Shown in pieces: positions 9,997 through 20,040 of a DNA stretch of 64,000 bases (its first letter is position 1; the number at the start of each line of letters is the position of its first letter). Under the pieces are notes generated by a model that searched no databases, was not told the DNA's origin, and saw nothing but the letters and a program-made list of their open reading frames with translations. This DNA is from Entamoeba invadens IP1 (lineage: Eukaryota > Evosea > Mastigamoebida > Endamoebidae). Both the position numbers and the translations under genes were made by a program. Location: the NCBI RefSeq assembly GCF_000330505.1, contig NW_004440180.1:199612-263611 (forward strand). Direction: 5' to 3'.

Positions 9997-10678
9997 TTTC
10001 TTTTCAAAATCTTTCGTTATTTAAAATATGAAAAACAAAGTTAAATAGTGTGTAATTGTATTTTCAATTGATATTCTTGTTAATAAGTTGGGGACAATCA
10101 TTTTGGTTCTAAAGGTGTTAATATGAAGGGGTCTCAATTAAAAGTAATCCCTGTTTTAGGTTGCTTGATTCAAAACAATACAATAACAAACTAAAAGTTT
10201 GAAAAACAACCGAATTTTAAATGGTGTATTCCTTTTTCGAAAAGATAATTTTGAAAAACTCGAAATGTTGTGGTTGATTATTTTGAAAAACCTCTTTCTG
10301 GTTGAAAGCCTTGAAACATCCGTTTTATTATTTTTTGATAAATACAATCACAAATTACCTTAAAAAAGGTGTGAACAATTGCGAAAAATGATTTCCATTA
10401 ATTTAAAAATATTTTTTGTTGGGTTTTGTTTGTTACTATAATTAATGGTTATTTTATTATAAAAATTTGGTTGGTTTAAAATTTAAAAAGGGTTTGTTTT
10501 GTTCATTGTTTTGAAAAAAACGACACGCAACAATTTTACCAGAGTTGTGGTGAATACGAGTCTAATTTTTGATTAAAAAATACACGATAACTACACCTAA
10601 GTGAAACAAAAACAACTCAAAAAAGGTTCAAAGCATAAAATAATATTATTAAATATGTCAATATTAAAAAAGTATTAT

Positions 10679-10912
10679 AGTAAGAGGAAATATGGGGATG
10701 CTCGAAAAAGGAGGATGCTAGTAACTATTGGTTAATTTCAATTGAAAATAATAAAATTACTATTAATTTTAATATAAATTATTAATCAAAAAATTAATAA
10801 AATGAAAAAACTGAACAAATTTATATTAATTATTTATTATTAATAATATTAAATTAATTAATATTAAGATTGGCATCCCCCTTTTTCTCAGCATCCCACT
10901 TTTTCCGTTAAC
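10679..10912. mobile_element. Short MITE with GGATGC terminal inverted repeats
   Basis: The left end 10694-10720 and the right end 10871-10897 are inverted copies: both hold GGGATGCT, then G-AAAAAGG, then GGATGC. A weaker match continues outward (GGAAA and TAAG/TAAC). The interior of about 150 bases is AT-only and non-coding. No clear target duplication was found. Confidence 0.7.
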
Positions 10913-11200
10913 TGTAAACTAAATTGATTCAATAAAACAATATTGTTCAAATTGACAACAATGTAACATAATACTATTTGTTGGTCAGTCAAATAAATTA
11001 TAATAAGTTGTGTCGATATAACAAATTTATAAAATATATTATAATCTATTTTTATGATCGATTTTTGTTATGATAAAAACAAAAAAAAACTTTATTAAAT
11101 TTTTATTTATGTTATTTTGTTAATAACACAAATAAAAACACAGAATAATAAACGTTTTATCGTTTTCTTTGTTTGGTTGTAAAGTCAGTTTTTTAAAATT

Positions 11201-11352
11201 GTCTTTTCTCTGAACGTTGTTCCTTTTGTGAAAGAAAACTCATAAGAACGGGAAAAAAAACTGGACCAATCATTTTCTGGCATTTTGAAAAAGTTCCTGA
11301 TACATTCAAGTTATTAATATCGAAAAACGGGCCACAAACGACAACATTTTGA
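11201..11352. mobile_element. Degenerate copy of the 29.2 kb MITE family
   Basis: This stretch aligns end to end with 29201-29415, at roughly 70 percent by eye in the core. Shared blocks include CCTTTTG near the left, AAAAAACTG, the exact 12-mer ATTTTCTGGC, and AAGTTATTAATATC against CAGTTATTTATATC. It lacks about 60 bases and its ends have decayed. It is an older member of the family. Confidence 0.55.
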
Positions 11353-11455
11353 CAAAAAAAGTATTTGAAATAATTACTATACTAAACATTATAAAAGTTA
11401 AAATAATATAATACAGTGTTATAACATAATTATAATAAATTATAATTATTTTTTT

Positions 11456-11895
11456 GGGGCTGTCCTTTCCCCCCTCACCCCGTTTACCAAAATAAAGTAT
11501 TTGCCGCTAGTGTTTTTTAAAAAAGTCCACTTTTCAGCTACAGTTTGTGCGTCCCCATGTCACCCACTTTCCTTGTTTGTGCTGTGTGGACGCGGGTGTG
11601 GTTCCCCCCTGCTTGCTGGGGGGTCAGAGGGATCCGCGCCAAGGGGGGACTTGGAAAGTGGGTGAAACGGTGCACAAACAGACTGTTTGAGTGCGGCCTT
11701 TAGAGCCTTCTTTTCAATGCTCCGTCTCACTCGGTTTCCACTAAATCAAGGTGAATTTTCGGCATTTCCTGAATTCAGGAACCAGACCTAATATTATCCA
11801 AAACGCCCATTTACTATAATTATAATTAAAAAATTATAAAATATAGTAAATTAATTCTATATTTAGACGGGGTGAGGGTGGGGAAAGCCTGACCC
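11456..11895. mobile_element. TIR element with a GC-rich structured core
   Basis: The ends are inverted repeats: left GGGGCTGTCCTTTCCCC with CTCACCCCGTTTA (11456-11486); right TAGACGGGGTGAGGG with GGGGAAAGCC (about 11863-11892). The right flank carries CCAAATAAAGTATTT, nearly identical to CCAAAATAAAGTATTT just inside the left end. The core, 11540-11680, is far more GC-rich than anything nearby and is listed separately. No open frame covers it. Confidence 0.65.
11543..11679. ncRNA. Candidate structured RNA: four nested stems in a GC-rich core
   Basis: Perfectly complementary arms are nested in order: GTTTGTGC (11543-11550) with GCACAAAC (11672-11679); CACCCACTTTCC (11561-11572) with GGAAAGTGGGTG (11653-11664); CGCGG (11591-11595) with CCGCG (11634-11638); CCCCCC (11604-11609) with GGGGGG (11618-11623) around an 8-base loop. 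Such ordered nesting in a genome this AT-rich points to selection or a recent fold-back. It could be an RNA (either strand), a transposase-binding hairpin, or a DNA cruciform. No tRNA, snRNA or known RNA motif was recognised. Confidence 0.35.
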
Positions 11896-12018
11896 TATTT
11901 TTTTATAATACCAAATAAAGTATTTTATATTTGGATTTTTTTAATAATTACATTACTACTTCAAATATTAAAAAACAAAACATATTAACACTTCATTGAA
12001 ATTTTAATTCATTTAAAA

Positions 12019-13068
12019 TTACTTTTTCTTTATTGGTAAACTAACCAATTTAGACAATAACGACTTCTTTTCTTTTTTGGGCTTTGGTTTAGGTGCTTTG
12101 GGTTTGGGCACCTTTTTCTTCTCCTTTTTGGGCTTTTCGACTTTTTTATTTAAAGCTTTTACCAACTTCTTCCCAAGACCATTCGCTACTTTGGTCAATC
12201 TCTTTGTCAGCTTTTTGGTCGTCGTTTTGATGATTTTCTTTGGTTTTTTGAGCACTTTGTGTAATGCTTTTTTATTACTTTTGTGGGCTTTTTGAGTACT
12301 TTTTTTATTTTATTTTTTACTTTGTCTTGATACGCTTTTTTCTTTTCTTTCAATTGACTTACCTTGGTGTTTACTCTCTTTGATAATTGTAATATTCCAG
12401 TCTTCGTCTTCTTTGTTAAATTTCCAACTTTATGAGCCGTTTTAAAAGCTTTTGCTAGTGCCTTGTTCATTAGAGGTTTTGCCTTTTTTATAATCNNNNN
12501 NNNNNNNNNNNNNNNNNNNNNNNNNNNNNNNNNNNNNNNNNNNNNNNNNNNNNNNNNNNNNNNNNNNNNNNNNNNNNNNNNNNNNNNNNNNNNNNTCAGC
12601 ACCAATTTGAGTTCCTTGTGCAACTTTTGCAATAGTCCCAGATGCGCTTGAAGCAGCAAGAAGACCAGCCGAGGCAGGTGTTGGGATGGAACCCGCTAAA
12701 AAGAGACCCCTTTGTGCCATTTGAGCTCTATTTCCCCATACTTCGGCTTTTTCTTTTACATTTCCTAAGTTGGTCTGGATTTGGTCTCCGTTGTTTACTA
12801 AGTAGTTTGCACCTTCAGTAACTGTTGACTCAATTTTATTTCCAACTGAATCCAAAGCATTATTGTATTTTTCTTTTACATACTCAACTACATTTTCTTC
12901 ATGAAGCAAGTACTCCAAATCAAGTTTTTCAAATAAATCAGAAAAATCATCAACTAAATTCGTGTCATAGTCATCACACAAAACATTTTCATAATCAGAA
13001 ATTTCCACTGAACGGGATGAAGTCTGGAAAACAAATAATAAATAATAAATTGAAGTGTATATCGTCAT
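12019..13068 (-). pseudogene. Secreted lysine-rich protein gene, broken by an assembly gap and a frameshift
   Basis: The 5' part (13068 to the gap) starts with a hydrophobic signal peptide (MTIYTSIYYLLFVF), then an acidic stretch (DDYDTNLVDDFSDLFEKLD) and an Ala/Gly-rich hydrophobic segment. After 100 N, the frame resumes as a strongly basic region with spaced lysines (KKAKPLMNKALAKAFKTA), changes frame near 12265 at a run of six A on the coding strand, and continues as VLKKPKKIIKTTTKKL to a C-terminus of KKxPKPKxPKP repeats. Both halves have the same style, so one protein is implied. Because the break sits at a homopolymer near a gap, sequencing error is as likely as a true pseudogene. The frame across the gap is unknown. 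The mature protein would be a secreted polycation; its target is unknown. Confidence 0.7.
12496..12595. other. Assembly gap, 100 N
   Basis: Exactly 100 N, the usual placeholder for a gap of unknown size. It interrupts the lysine-rich gene, so the real length and frame there cannot be read. Confidence 0.98.
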
Positions 13069-13655
13069 TACTTAATAATATAATACCAGTTGGTTTCATA
13101 GTCATTTTAAGACAAAAAAGAAACAATTTGACAATTTCATTGAAGATAAGTTTGTTTGTTGTTGGAGAAACGATTGAAATAGAACAGAAATTATCAAAAA
13201 GTTATTTTATGGAAGTATCTTATTATTTTCAATTAATTGTTAATTAATAATATTATTTGTTTGTAAATAAAAATATACCTTAAAAATAATAATATATTTG
13301 AATTGTCTAACAACAAAAATGTTTATACCTATTCAGTCATAAATTACTATGTTTAACTTTTTTATTGAATCATTTCCCAAATAATGTTGTTTACAACTTA
13401 TTTATAATTAAATTGTTTTTATATAATATTTGTTTATTAATGCGGAAACAATGAAGAATAATAGACAAATCTTTGTTCTTAATAATTCAAATGTTCATTT
13501 CAAGTATATTTAGATAATGTTATTGTCTAACTATTTTTACTATGAGACAATTGGAATTATTTAACGAATTTTTATTAATAATTAAGAATTATTATTGTGT
13601 ATTTTCCAAATATTTAATACTATTAACATATAATAAAAAGAAACAAATAATGTGA
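13069..13655. other. AT-rich spacer
   Basis: 587 bases between two minus-strand genes. No gene, repeat pair or structure was seen. It should hold the promoter of the lysine-rich gene. Confidence 0.4.
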
Positions 13656-16600
13656 TTAGTCGTGTCCCACTTCATTGAGTTGGTTTTTCATTTTCAACAT
13701 TCTTCTATTGACCACTTCTCCTATTTTTTCGTAATCAAACCCGTTGTCCAATTCTGAGTGATTTGCTACGTCTTCATCAATTTTGACAATTGTCTTTGTG
13801 ATCTGGTCAAAAGTTGGTCTATCTCCAGGGACATGTTTCCAACACTTTTCAATGAGCCCAGCTAACAGACTTGGAATTTTATTATCAAATTTCAGTCTTT
13901 TACCATCTAACACATACCTTTTGATCTCAAAAACAGAGTTGAAGTCTTTAAATGGTTCTTCTTGGTAAAATACTTCCCATGAAGTAACACCATATGAATA
14001 GACATCACCAGCAAACGTGTATTCATCCTTAAAAGTCTCTGGAGCTGCATAAACTGGAGTTCCGAGTCCTTTGTCGTCTATATTTTTCGAAGTCTTTTTA
14101 GTGAATCGGGATGTTCCAAAATCCGTGATTTTGATTGTGCAAGCCGAGTTAAAGTCTAGTGAATTGATCAGTAAGTTATCTGGTTTTAAGTCCAAATGCA
14201 TAATCCGATTTTCGTGAAGAAACTGCATTCCTCTTGCCGTGTCGAACAACAGCCTCACCTTTAATTTATATGAAAACATGATGTAATCTTCTTTTTCCTT
14301 TCTTAAGTACTCTCCTAAAGATCCCAACACAAAGAATTGGATGACCATCGACACCTTTTGTAAATAGGTCACTGCTCCCATGTAATTTGCAATGAACGGG
14401 TTCCGCAATTTGCTCATCATTTCACATTCTTGGATAACCTCTTTTTTCATATCTTCTATTTCGGTTTGATTCAAATTTTCCCATTTAAATTGTTTGATTG
14501 CCACTGGAACACTACGATAATTGCCAATAAACACTCTGCCCATTGCACCTTCAGCAATTGGATTTTCTGACATGTTCAATTCATCCATGTCAATGTGTGT
14601 CGAACTTGCTGCATCAGTGGTGATAGTTAGATGGTTGTGATATTGCAAAACAACTTGTTTTCTTAGTTTTTCTATTGTTTTTTGGTCTTCTTGAGTCCAA
14701 GAATCAAATGTTTTATCCTTTAGAAGCTCAGCTATTTGTTTTAAAACAAATCGATTTCTGCTGAACCAGACGGTGTATGGTATTTTTGTTCCTCTAATCA
14801 CTGTTGTACAAAAAAGAGTCATGTATGATGTCACTATTTTCACGTCTTTTCCCATCGGAGACAGGAAAACCACTTGTGGCTCGAAGTGAAAAACGTATTT
14901 GGGGTTGTTCGGTGTGTGAAAGATGATCATCATGAATTTCTTCTTTGAGAGATTTTTGATTTCTATTCTCTCGAATCGAGTGTCGAATATTTTTGTTGAC
15001 GTATTTATATTGCCATAGTCTAAGTCCGTTGGATTAACAATAAATTTAGACTTCTTTGTTGGAACACATCTAATCGATCCAGTGATGTAAAAATGGTAGT
15101 TGGGTTGCTGAGTTTTGAACACGTTCATATCTATCTTCTTTCGACCAAAACCAAAGTAAAGTACCAATGAAAGTGCAATAATAATTATACATAATACAAC
15201 AACAGCTGCAACGACAATACCAATGATCTCACTTGTTTGAATAGACTCTTTATAACATGAAAGTTTGTCCTTGGGGTTGGTGATGAACCCCACATTACAT
15301 TTACAATAAGTGTCACAATTAATACCACCGTCACACTCTTCCCTAATTGTTTTACCTTCCAAATCCAAAAAGGAGTCGAGCAAACCATTTCCACATTTGT
15401 CATGTCTGCATTTGTATTCATCTGTTGCGTGAAATCCGAGTGAGACGTAACATTGGCAACTCTGATGACAATAATCTGAACCTTGTCTGCAATTTCCAGG
15501 AAGTAAATTTCCTGTCCTGCATCCTTGTGATATGCAGAGGACATCGGCCAATGTGGTATTTTCTTCGCAATGACAATACTCGTCGCAATATGCACTTCCG
15601 AATAAACACTTTCCTGTTGGATCTTCATTCCATTTCCCCTTGTAATAACATTTCAAGTGACAGTCGGAACCTCCATATCCATCTTTACATATACAACCAC
15701 CTTGTGTTGGGCTACAAGTTCCAAATCCTTGTTCCGTGTGACAATTATTCGGACAAATTGCTTTAAAGTGCAACGTTTGTGATGCTCTCTGGTCTTGGCT
15801 TATAATAGAAAAGTATCTCTTTTTATTAGAGTTTCCTTTGATTGTTAACATACAACCAGTTTGCATATCATCAGCAAAAATTCCGTGTTTCCATCCTGTC
15901 CAACTTTGAACACATTCAACTTTGTTTTCGTCTTGTTGTTTAATATTAGTAACATTGTCATCTTCGTTTATGACTTCTTTATAAGTATATTCTTGGAGGA
16001 AATTTATTCGATTTTCAATAGTTGCATCTATCAAAATCGAGTAATTTCCTGTAAATTCAATTGTGAAATCCACACTTTTGGCGGTTGATCGTATAAAGCA
16101 AATTGGAGTTGCAGTTGCACCCCTACTCTCAAAATTGACATCCCATACTATTTTGTCTTTCAAATGTGTTGCTAAATAATCTGCTTTTTCTTGTGTCAGT
16201 TCGAACCCGATTGATGTTTCAATGTCCACAATTTTACGAACAGTAAAATCAATATCAGTATGAACAAAACCTTGTATGGAAATGAAAATGTAATAAAAGT
16301 GGTTGACTTGAGTGTCGTCGATATGAATAGGCACACTCACTTTATTCTGGATAGCATCTTTATCTAAAATTGTATGAATGAAACAGGTTGGGTGGACATC
16401 TGGGTCTGACGCTGTCGTGGCATCAACATACAATTCGGTTGCTTTATCACCTGATTTGGTGATGTCGAACTCGACAAATTTTGAATCTATTTCCATTATT
16501 TTAAGTCTGAACCATTTACCAATTCTGAACTTTTGTCGGTAATAACAAAAGTCGTAGTCAACGTCTGAGCTTTGATTTAAAGAGAATGAGAAAGTAGTAT

Positions 16601-16889
16601 TAAGGGTAATATTTGTTATGAATTTTTCTGGTGGTATCCAATTATCTCCTTTAATAATCTTTTGGTTGGTGTTGTAACACTTGTTGTTTTGTTGGATATA
16701 GGCAATAGTATCACTGCTATACGGATTCACAAATGCACAATTCAGACAAGAATTGTCATCATCGTAATTGGATAAACATTTGGAGCAGGTGTAGTCACTT
16801 GTACAATTATTTTGACATCCAGGTGAACACTTGAATGTTTTCAAATCTTGTGAACATGTAAACACAAAAAAGAACCAAACGACAAACAT
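13656..16889 (-). CDS. Transmembrane receptor kinase of the Entamoeba TMK family
   Basis: 1077 residues. A signal peptide (1-13) is followed by a short CXXC cluster (21-51), a long ectodomain, and an EGF-like/CXXC-rich stalk (about 379-546). One membrane helix lies at about 555-581. The cytoplasmic side begins with a beta-rich domain (about 605-715) resembling the MSP/VAP immunoglobulin-like fold. Residues about 773-1035 are a tyrosine-kinase-like (TKL) domain with the VAIK lysine (K799), catalytic HLDLKPDN (D900), DFG (923-925) and APE (949-951), all intact. The glycine loop, EGAMGRV, is slightly degenerate. TMKs are a large Entamoeba family thought to sense ligands, serum or surfaces. The DLKPDN form predicts Ser/Thr-like specificity, though the family is often called tyrosine kinase-like. 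No introns are evident. Confidence 0.95.
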   Translation of the reverse strand: MFVVWFFFVFTCSQDLKTFKCSPGCQNNCTSDYTCSKCLSNYDDDNSCLNCAFVNPYSSDTIAYIQQNNKCYNTNQKIIKGDNWIPPEKFITNITLNTTFSFSLNQSSDVDYDFCYYRQKFRIGKWFRLKIMEIDSKFVEFDITKSGDKATELYVDATTASDPDVHPTCFIHTILDKDAIQNKVSVPIHIDDTQVNHFYYIFISIQGFVHTDIDFTVRKIVDIETSIGFELTQEKADYLATHLKDKIVWDVNFESRGATATPICFIRSTAKSVDFTIEFTGNYSILIDATIENRINFLQEYTYKEVINEDDNVTNIKQQDENKVECVQSWTGWKHGIFADDMQTGCMLTIKGNSNKKRYFSIISQDQRASQTLHFKAICPNNCHTEQGFGTCSPTQGGCICKDGYGGSDCHLKCYYKGKWNEDPTGKCLFGSAYCDEYCHCEENTTLADVLCISQGCRTGNLLPGNCRQGSDYCHQSCQCYVSLGFHATDEYKCRHDKCGNGLLDSFLDLEGKTIREECDGGINCDTYCKCNVGFITNPKDKLSCYKESIQTSEIIGIVVAAVVVLCIIIIALSLVLYFGFGRKKIDMNVFKTQQPNYHFYITGSIRCVPTKKSKFIVNPTDLDYGNINTSTKIFDTRFERIEIKNLSKKKFMMIIFHTPNNPKYVFHFEPQVVFLSPMGKDVKIVTSYMTLFCTTVIRGTKIPYTVWFSRNRFVLKQIAELLKDKTFDSWTQEDQKTIEKLRKQVVLQYHNHLTITTDAASSTHIDMDELNMSENPIAEGAMGRVFIGNYRSVPVAIKQFKWENLNQTEIEDMKKEVIQECEMMSKLRNPFIANYMGAVTYLQKVSMVIQFFVLGSLGEYLRKEKEDYIMFSYKLKVRLLFDTARGMQFLHENRIMHLDLKPDNLLINSLDFNSACTIKITDFGTSRFTKKTSKNIDDKGLGTPVYAAPETFKDEYTFAGDVYSYGVTSWEVFYQEEPFKDFNSVFEIKRYVLDGKRLKFDNKIPSLLAGLIEKCWKHVPGDRPTFDQITKTIVKIDEDVANHSELDNGFDYEKIGEVVNRRMLKMKNQLNEVGHD

Positions 16890-19404
16890 TACAAAAATTG
16901 ATTTATTGGATCATCTCATTAACATTCCTTTAACTTGACGGTACTTTAGTTAATGTAATTTTCTATATTTGTGTGTTTCGTGATGACTCTGTGGAATCTT
17001 TAAGAGAATCTTTATAACCGTTTTAACCATTTTTCAAATAAAGAAAAAATAATTCTACAAATTCCAAGTAATCAAAGTAACTAACATTTAACCGTTAACT
17101 AATATTAATAGAAAAATATATTAAAAACAAATTGTATATTCACTTAAAATATCGTTTTATACCAGAAAACAGAAAGATGTTTTTATTTAAAATTGGGTGA
17201 AACAAATAACAGAAATTAGCGAATCAAAAACAAAGAAAAGAAGGGAAAATTGAAATTTGGTAACTATGTTTATTTTTTTACAATTGAATTATATAACGAA
17301 CAATGATTTTATTGCTTCAATTTTATATTTATTAACAATCCACAAAGAATTGAACTTCAATTATAATTAAAAATAGAATCAAAAATTTGAATGAATACCA
17401 CACTAAACTTATTGTGTTATTTTAAATAATATATTTTATTGATTATATTCCAATATTTTTTTATTAGAAACAACGAAAAAGCAATCAAGAAGTAAAAACA
17501 AAGAAAAATCAAAAAATAAAGAAATGTATTTAAAACAGATTCTTGAAGTAATTCCCTTTACTTGTTACACGTGATTTGAGTCATTCAAGATACCAATCGA
17601 CACAAATGAATGAAAATTTGTGATTGAGTATGATTGCTCAAGCAAAGGATTAAACGAAAAACAAAGATTGTTTTGTAAAGTAGTTTTATGAAAAAGAATG
17701 TGATTTTGTTGTATATTGTTTGATTTTTTACTCTCAAAATAGACAACTTAACAGATTTGAAACATCAACATATATATATTTTTCTAAAAAAAAGAAATTA
17801 AAAACAAAAATTGAAAAGTAATTAATGAAATTATGTAAAGAATTGTAGAAAAAAATAACGAAGATAATTAAGAACGATTTATTTTTTTAAAGTTTAAAAA
17901 TGTTTGAATATTGTAACACTGTATATTACAAAATGTTATTTATGTAAATTTTAAACAATATTTTAAAATATGTTAAAATAATACATAAGAAAAATGATTC
18001 AAATGTTTTTGGGCAAAAAGGAATAATTTGCAAACTTTTTAATTTTTAATTCATCAACAATCTTCATTTTATAAGCTATTTAAAAAAAATAAATTATGTT
18101 ATTGTTAAAATTATCGTAATTATAAATTATTTTTATTTTTTATTAACTTATCTAGGTACATTAGAATAATAATCAGTAATAATATAATTTAAATAATCAT
18201 ATGATAAACAACAAATAATAAATATGTCATTATTTTAATCAACATCTTGTGCATAAAACTTTTCAAATTTTTATTATCAACACATAAAATATTTATGTTG
18301 TATGTTATTTTATAAGTCAAAATCAATTGTTTCGATTGATATAATTTAAATTTCACAGTGAACAAACATTATTTTTGACGGCTTTTAAATTCAAAATGTA
18401 CTGATGTATATTTTCATAAGTTGTTCAAAGAACGTTAATACTAATATTTTTTAATTCGGAATTATTCCTGTTGTTTAAACAGCAAAAATAATTGTGTGAT
18501 TAAGTCTTTATGAACCAAATAATTTGTATCACTGAAATGATCAACAACCATCATTTTTCTTTAAATATTTAAATATCTTCAAAAAAATTATGTTTTAATT
18601 AAAGTATGATACTTTTTAATAATTTGGTATTATATTTATTGTTACTGCCTTGTTTCTTTATTTATTTTTCAATGATCTTTAAAAACAAATTTTGATCATT
18701 GTTACTTGTAATTGTACATTTATGTCATGTGGTAAGCACTTAGTTCTGGATGTTGAGTTGACGTTAATATTACGTTTTTATTAAAAAACATTAAATAAAT
18801 ATATATAAAACTTCATTAAGTTTTTAATGATGTGGAAATAAATGTTATGAAACAAACTCAAACAAATTGTAAACATACTATTTCAAATAACTTGAATTGA
18901 TAAACAATACAAATCAAATATATACGAAAAACATATTTTTAACACAACAAAAAGTTTATTAATTCTGTGATAAAGTTACTCCAATGAGATGGCTCTGGTT
19001 GTGTGAAATCAGTTTGCTGCCCTAAAGAATATATAATATCGAATGACACCCATGACCAAAAAAATTACTTTATTAAAATGATTTCAATGAACATTGTTTT
19101 TTAATATGTTTTTCTTAATTTTTGAAACCTTAATAATACCATTTTTTTATCTTCATTTATAAACAAAAAAAAAATAAAAAGATAAACTCAATAAATGGTA
19201 TTTATGTTTTTGGTTTTGTTGTTAGAAAATGGTTTTGATAATATTATTAAAATTATTCAATTAAAATAAAACACCAATTTTTTTTATTGAAAAAAAATAA
19301 ATAATAAAAGTTTTTAGAATATATTGTTAAACAGACTTTATAATTTTTTTTATTTTTTTAATTAATAAAAATAAAAATTATTTTATATTTATTATTAATT
19401 ATTA
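16890..19404. other. Gene-poor AT-rich region
   Basis: About 2.5 kb with no frame that looks coding on either strand. Composition is extremely AT-rich with many homopolymer runs. A slightly GC-richer island at about 18980-19060 (ATGAGATGGCTCTGG and around) has no recognisable identity. Confidence 0.45.
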
Positions 19405-19407
19405 TTA

Positions 19408-20037
19408 AGAGAAAGGACGGACATGGGGACGAAGGACGGGAATATAGGCCGAAGGACGTCCTTTGTGGTTTAGGGATGTCCTCCCGCTATAAAGGGCGTC
19501 CTTTATGTGTATATGGTGTCCTTTCTATTATTTTCGTGTCCGCGGCATTTTTTATTCATTATCTAAACTATATAACGAAGTATATTTTTATTATAAATAT
19601 ACAATCAAAAAATATAATTATTTCCAAAAATAAATTAATTCAAAGACAAAAACCATTTAACAAGTAATTTTGTTATAAATTAATGGTTAATAATAATTAA
19701 TTATTTTTATTCATTTTACCATTGAGTTTTCTTTGAAAAACTAATAAAATTTGCATTTTTAATAAAAACCATTAATTTATAACGAAATTACTTGTTGTTT
19801 AACATTTGTCTTTGAATTTATTTATTTTTGGAAATAATTATATTTTATAATAGTAAATTCATGGTAATATTATAATTCATTATATAGTTATTAAAAATGC
19901 CGCGGACACGAAAATAATAGAAAGGACACCATATACACATAAAGGACGCCCTTTATAGCGGGAGGACATCCCTAAACCACAAAGGACGTCCTTCGGCCTA
20001 TATTCCCGTCCTTCGTCCCCATGTCCGTCCTTTCTCT
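19408..20037. mobile_element. 630 bp fold-back element with 145 bp perfect terminal inverted repeats
   Basis: Bases 19408-19552 and 19893-20037 are perfect reverse complements by eye. The inner parts (about 19600-19690 and 19765-19860) are also complementary but with mismatches, leaving an AT-rich loop of about 80 bases. The arms carry repeated GTCCTTT or its complement AAAGGAC, in both orientations, about six times per arm, like transposase-binding subterminal repeats. Both sides are flanked by TTA (19405-19407 and 20038-20040), the duplication size of PIF/Harbinger elements. There is no transposase, so it is non-autonomous. The very high arm identity suggests recent activity or gene conversion between arms. 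Confidence 0.9.
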
Positions 20038-20040
20038 TTA

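Larger units (their letters stand above)
9997..12018. other. Two-kilobase intergenic region rich in inverted-repeat elements
   Basis: No gene could be supported. It holds three elements listed separately: 10679-10912, a degenerate MITE at 11201-11352, and a GC-rich element at 11456-11895. The remainder is AT-rich. Confidence 0.5.

Noticed and set aside
11543..11679. tRNA gene
   Set aside because: The stems and GGTTCCCCC word suggested a tRNA-like fold, but there is no T-arm consensus, no 7-bp acceptor stem at the right spacing and no anticodon arm.
19476..19667. 63-codon frame
   Set aside because: Lies in the left arm of the fold-back element; its codons are those of the inverted repeat and continue into AT-rich loop.
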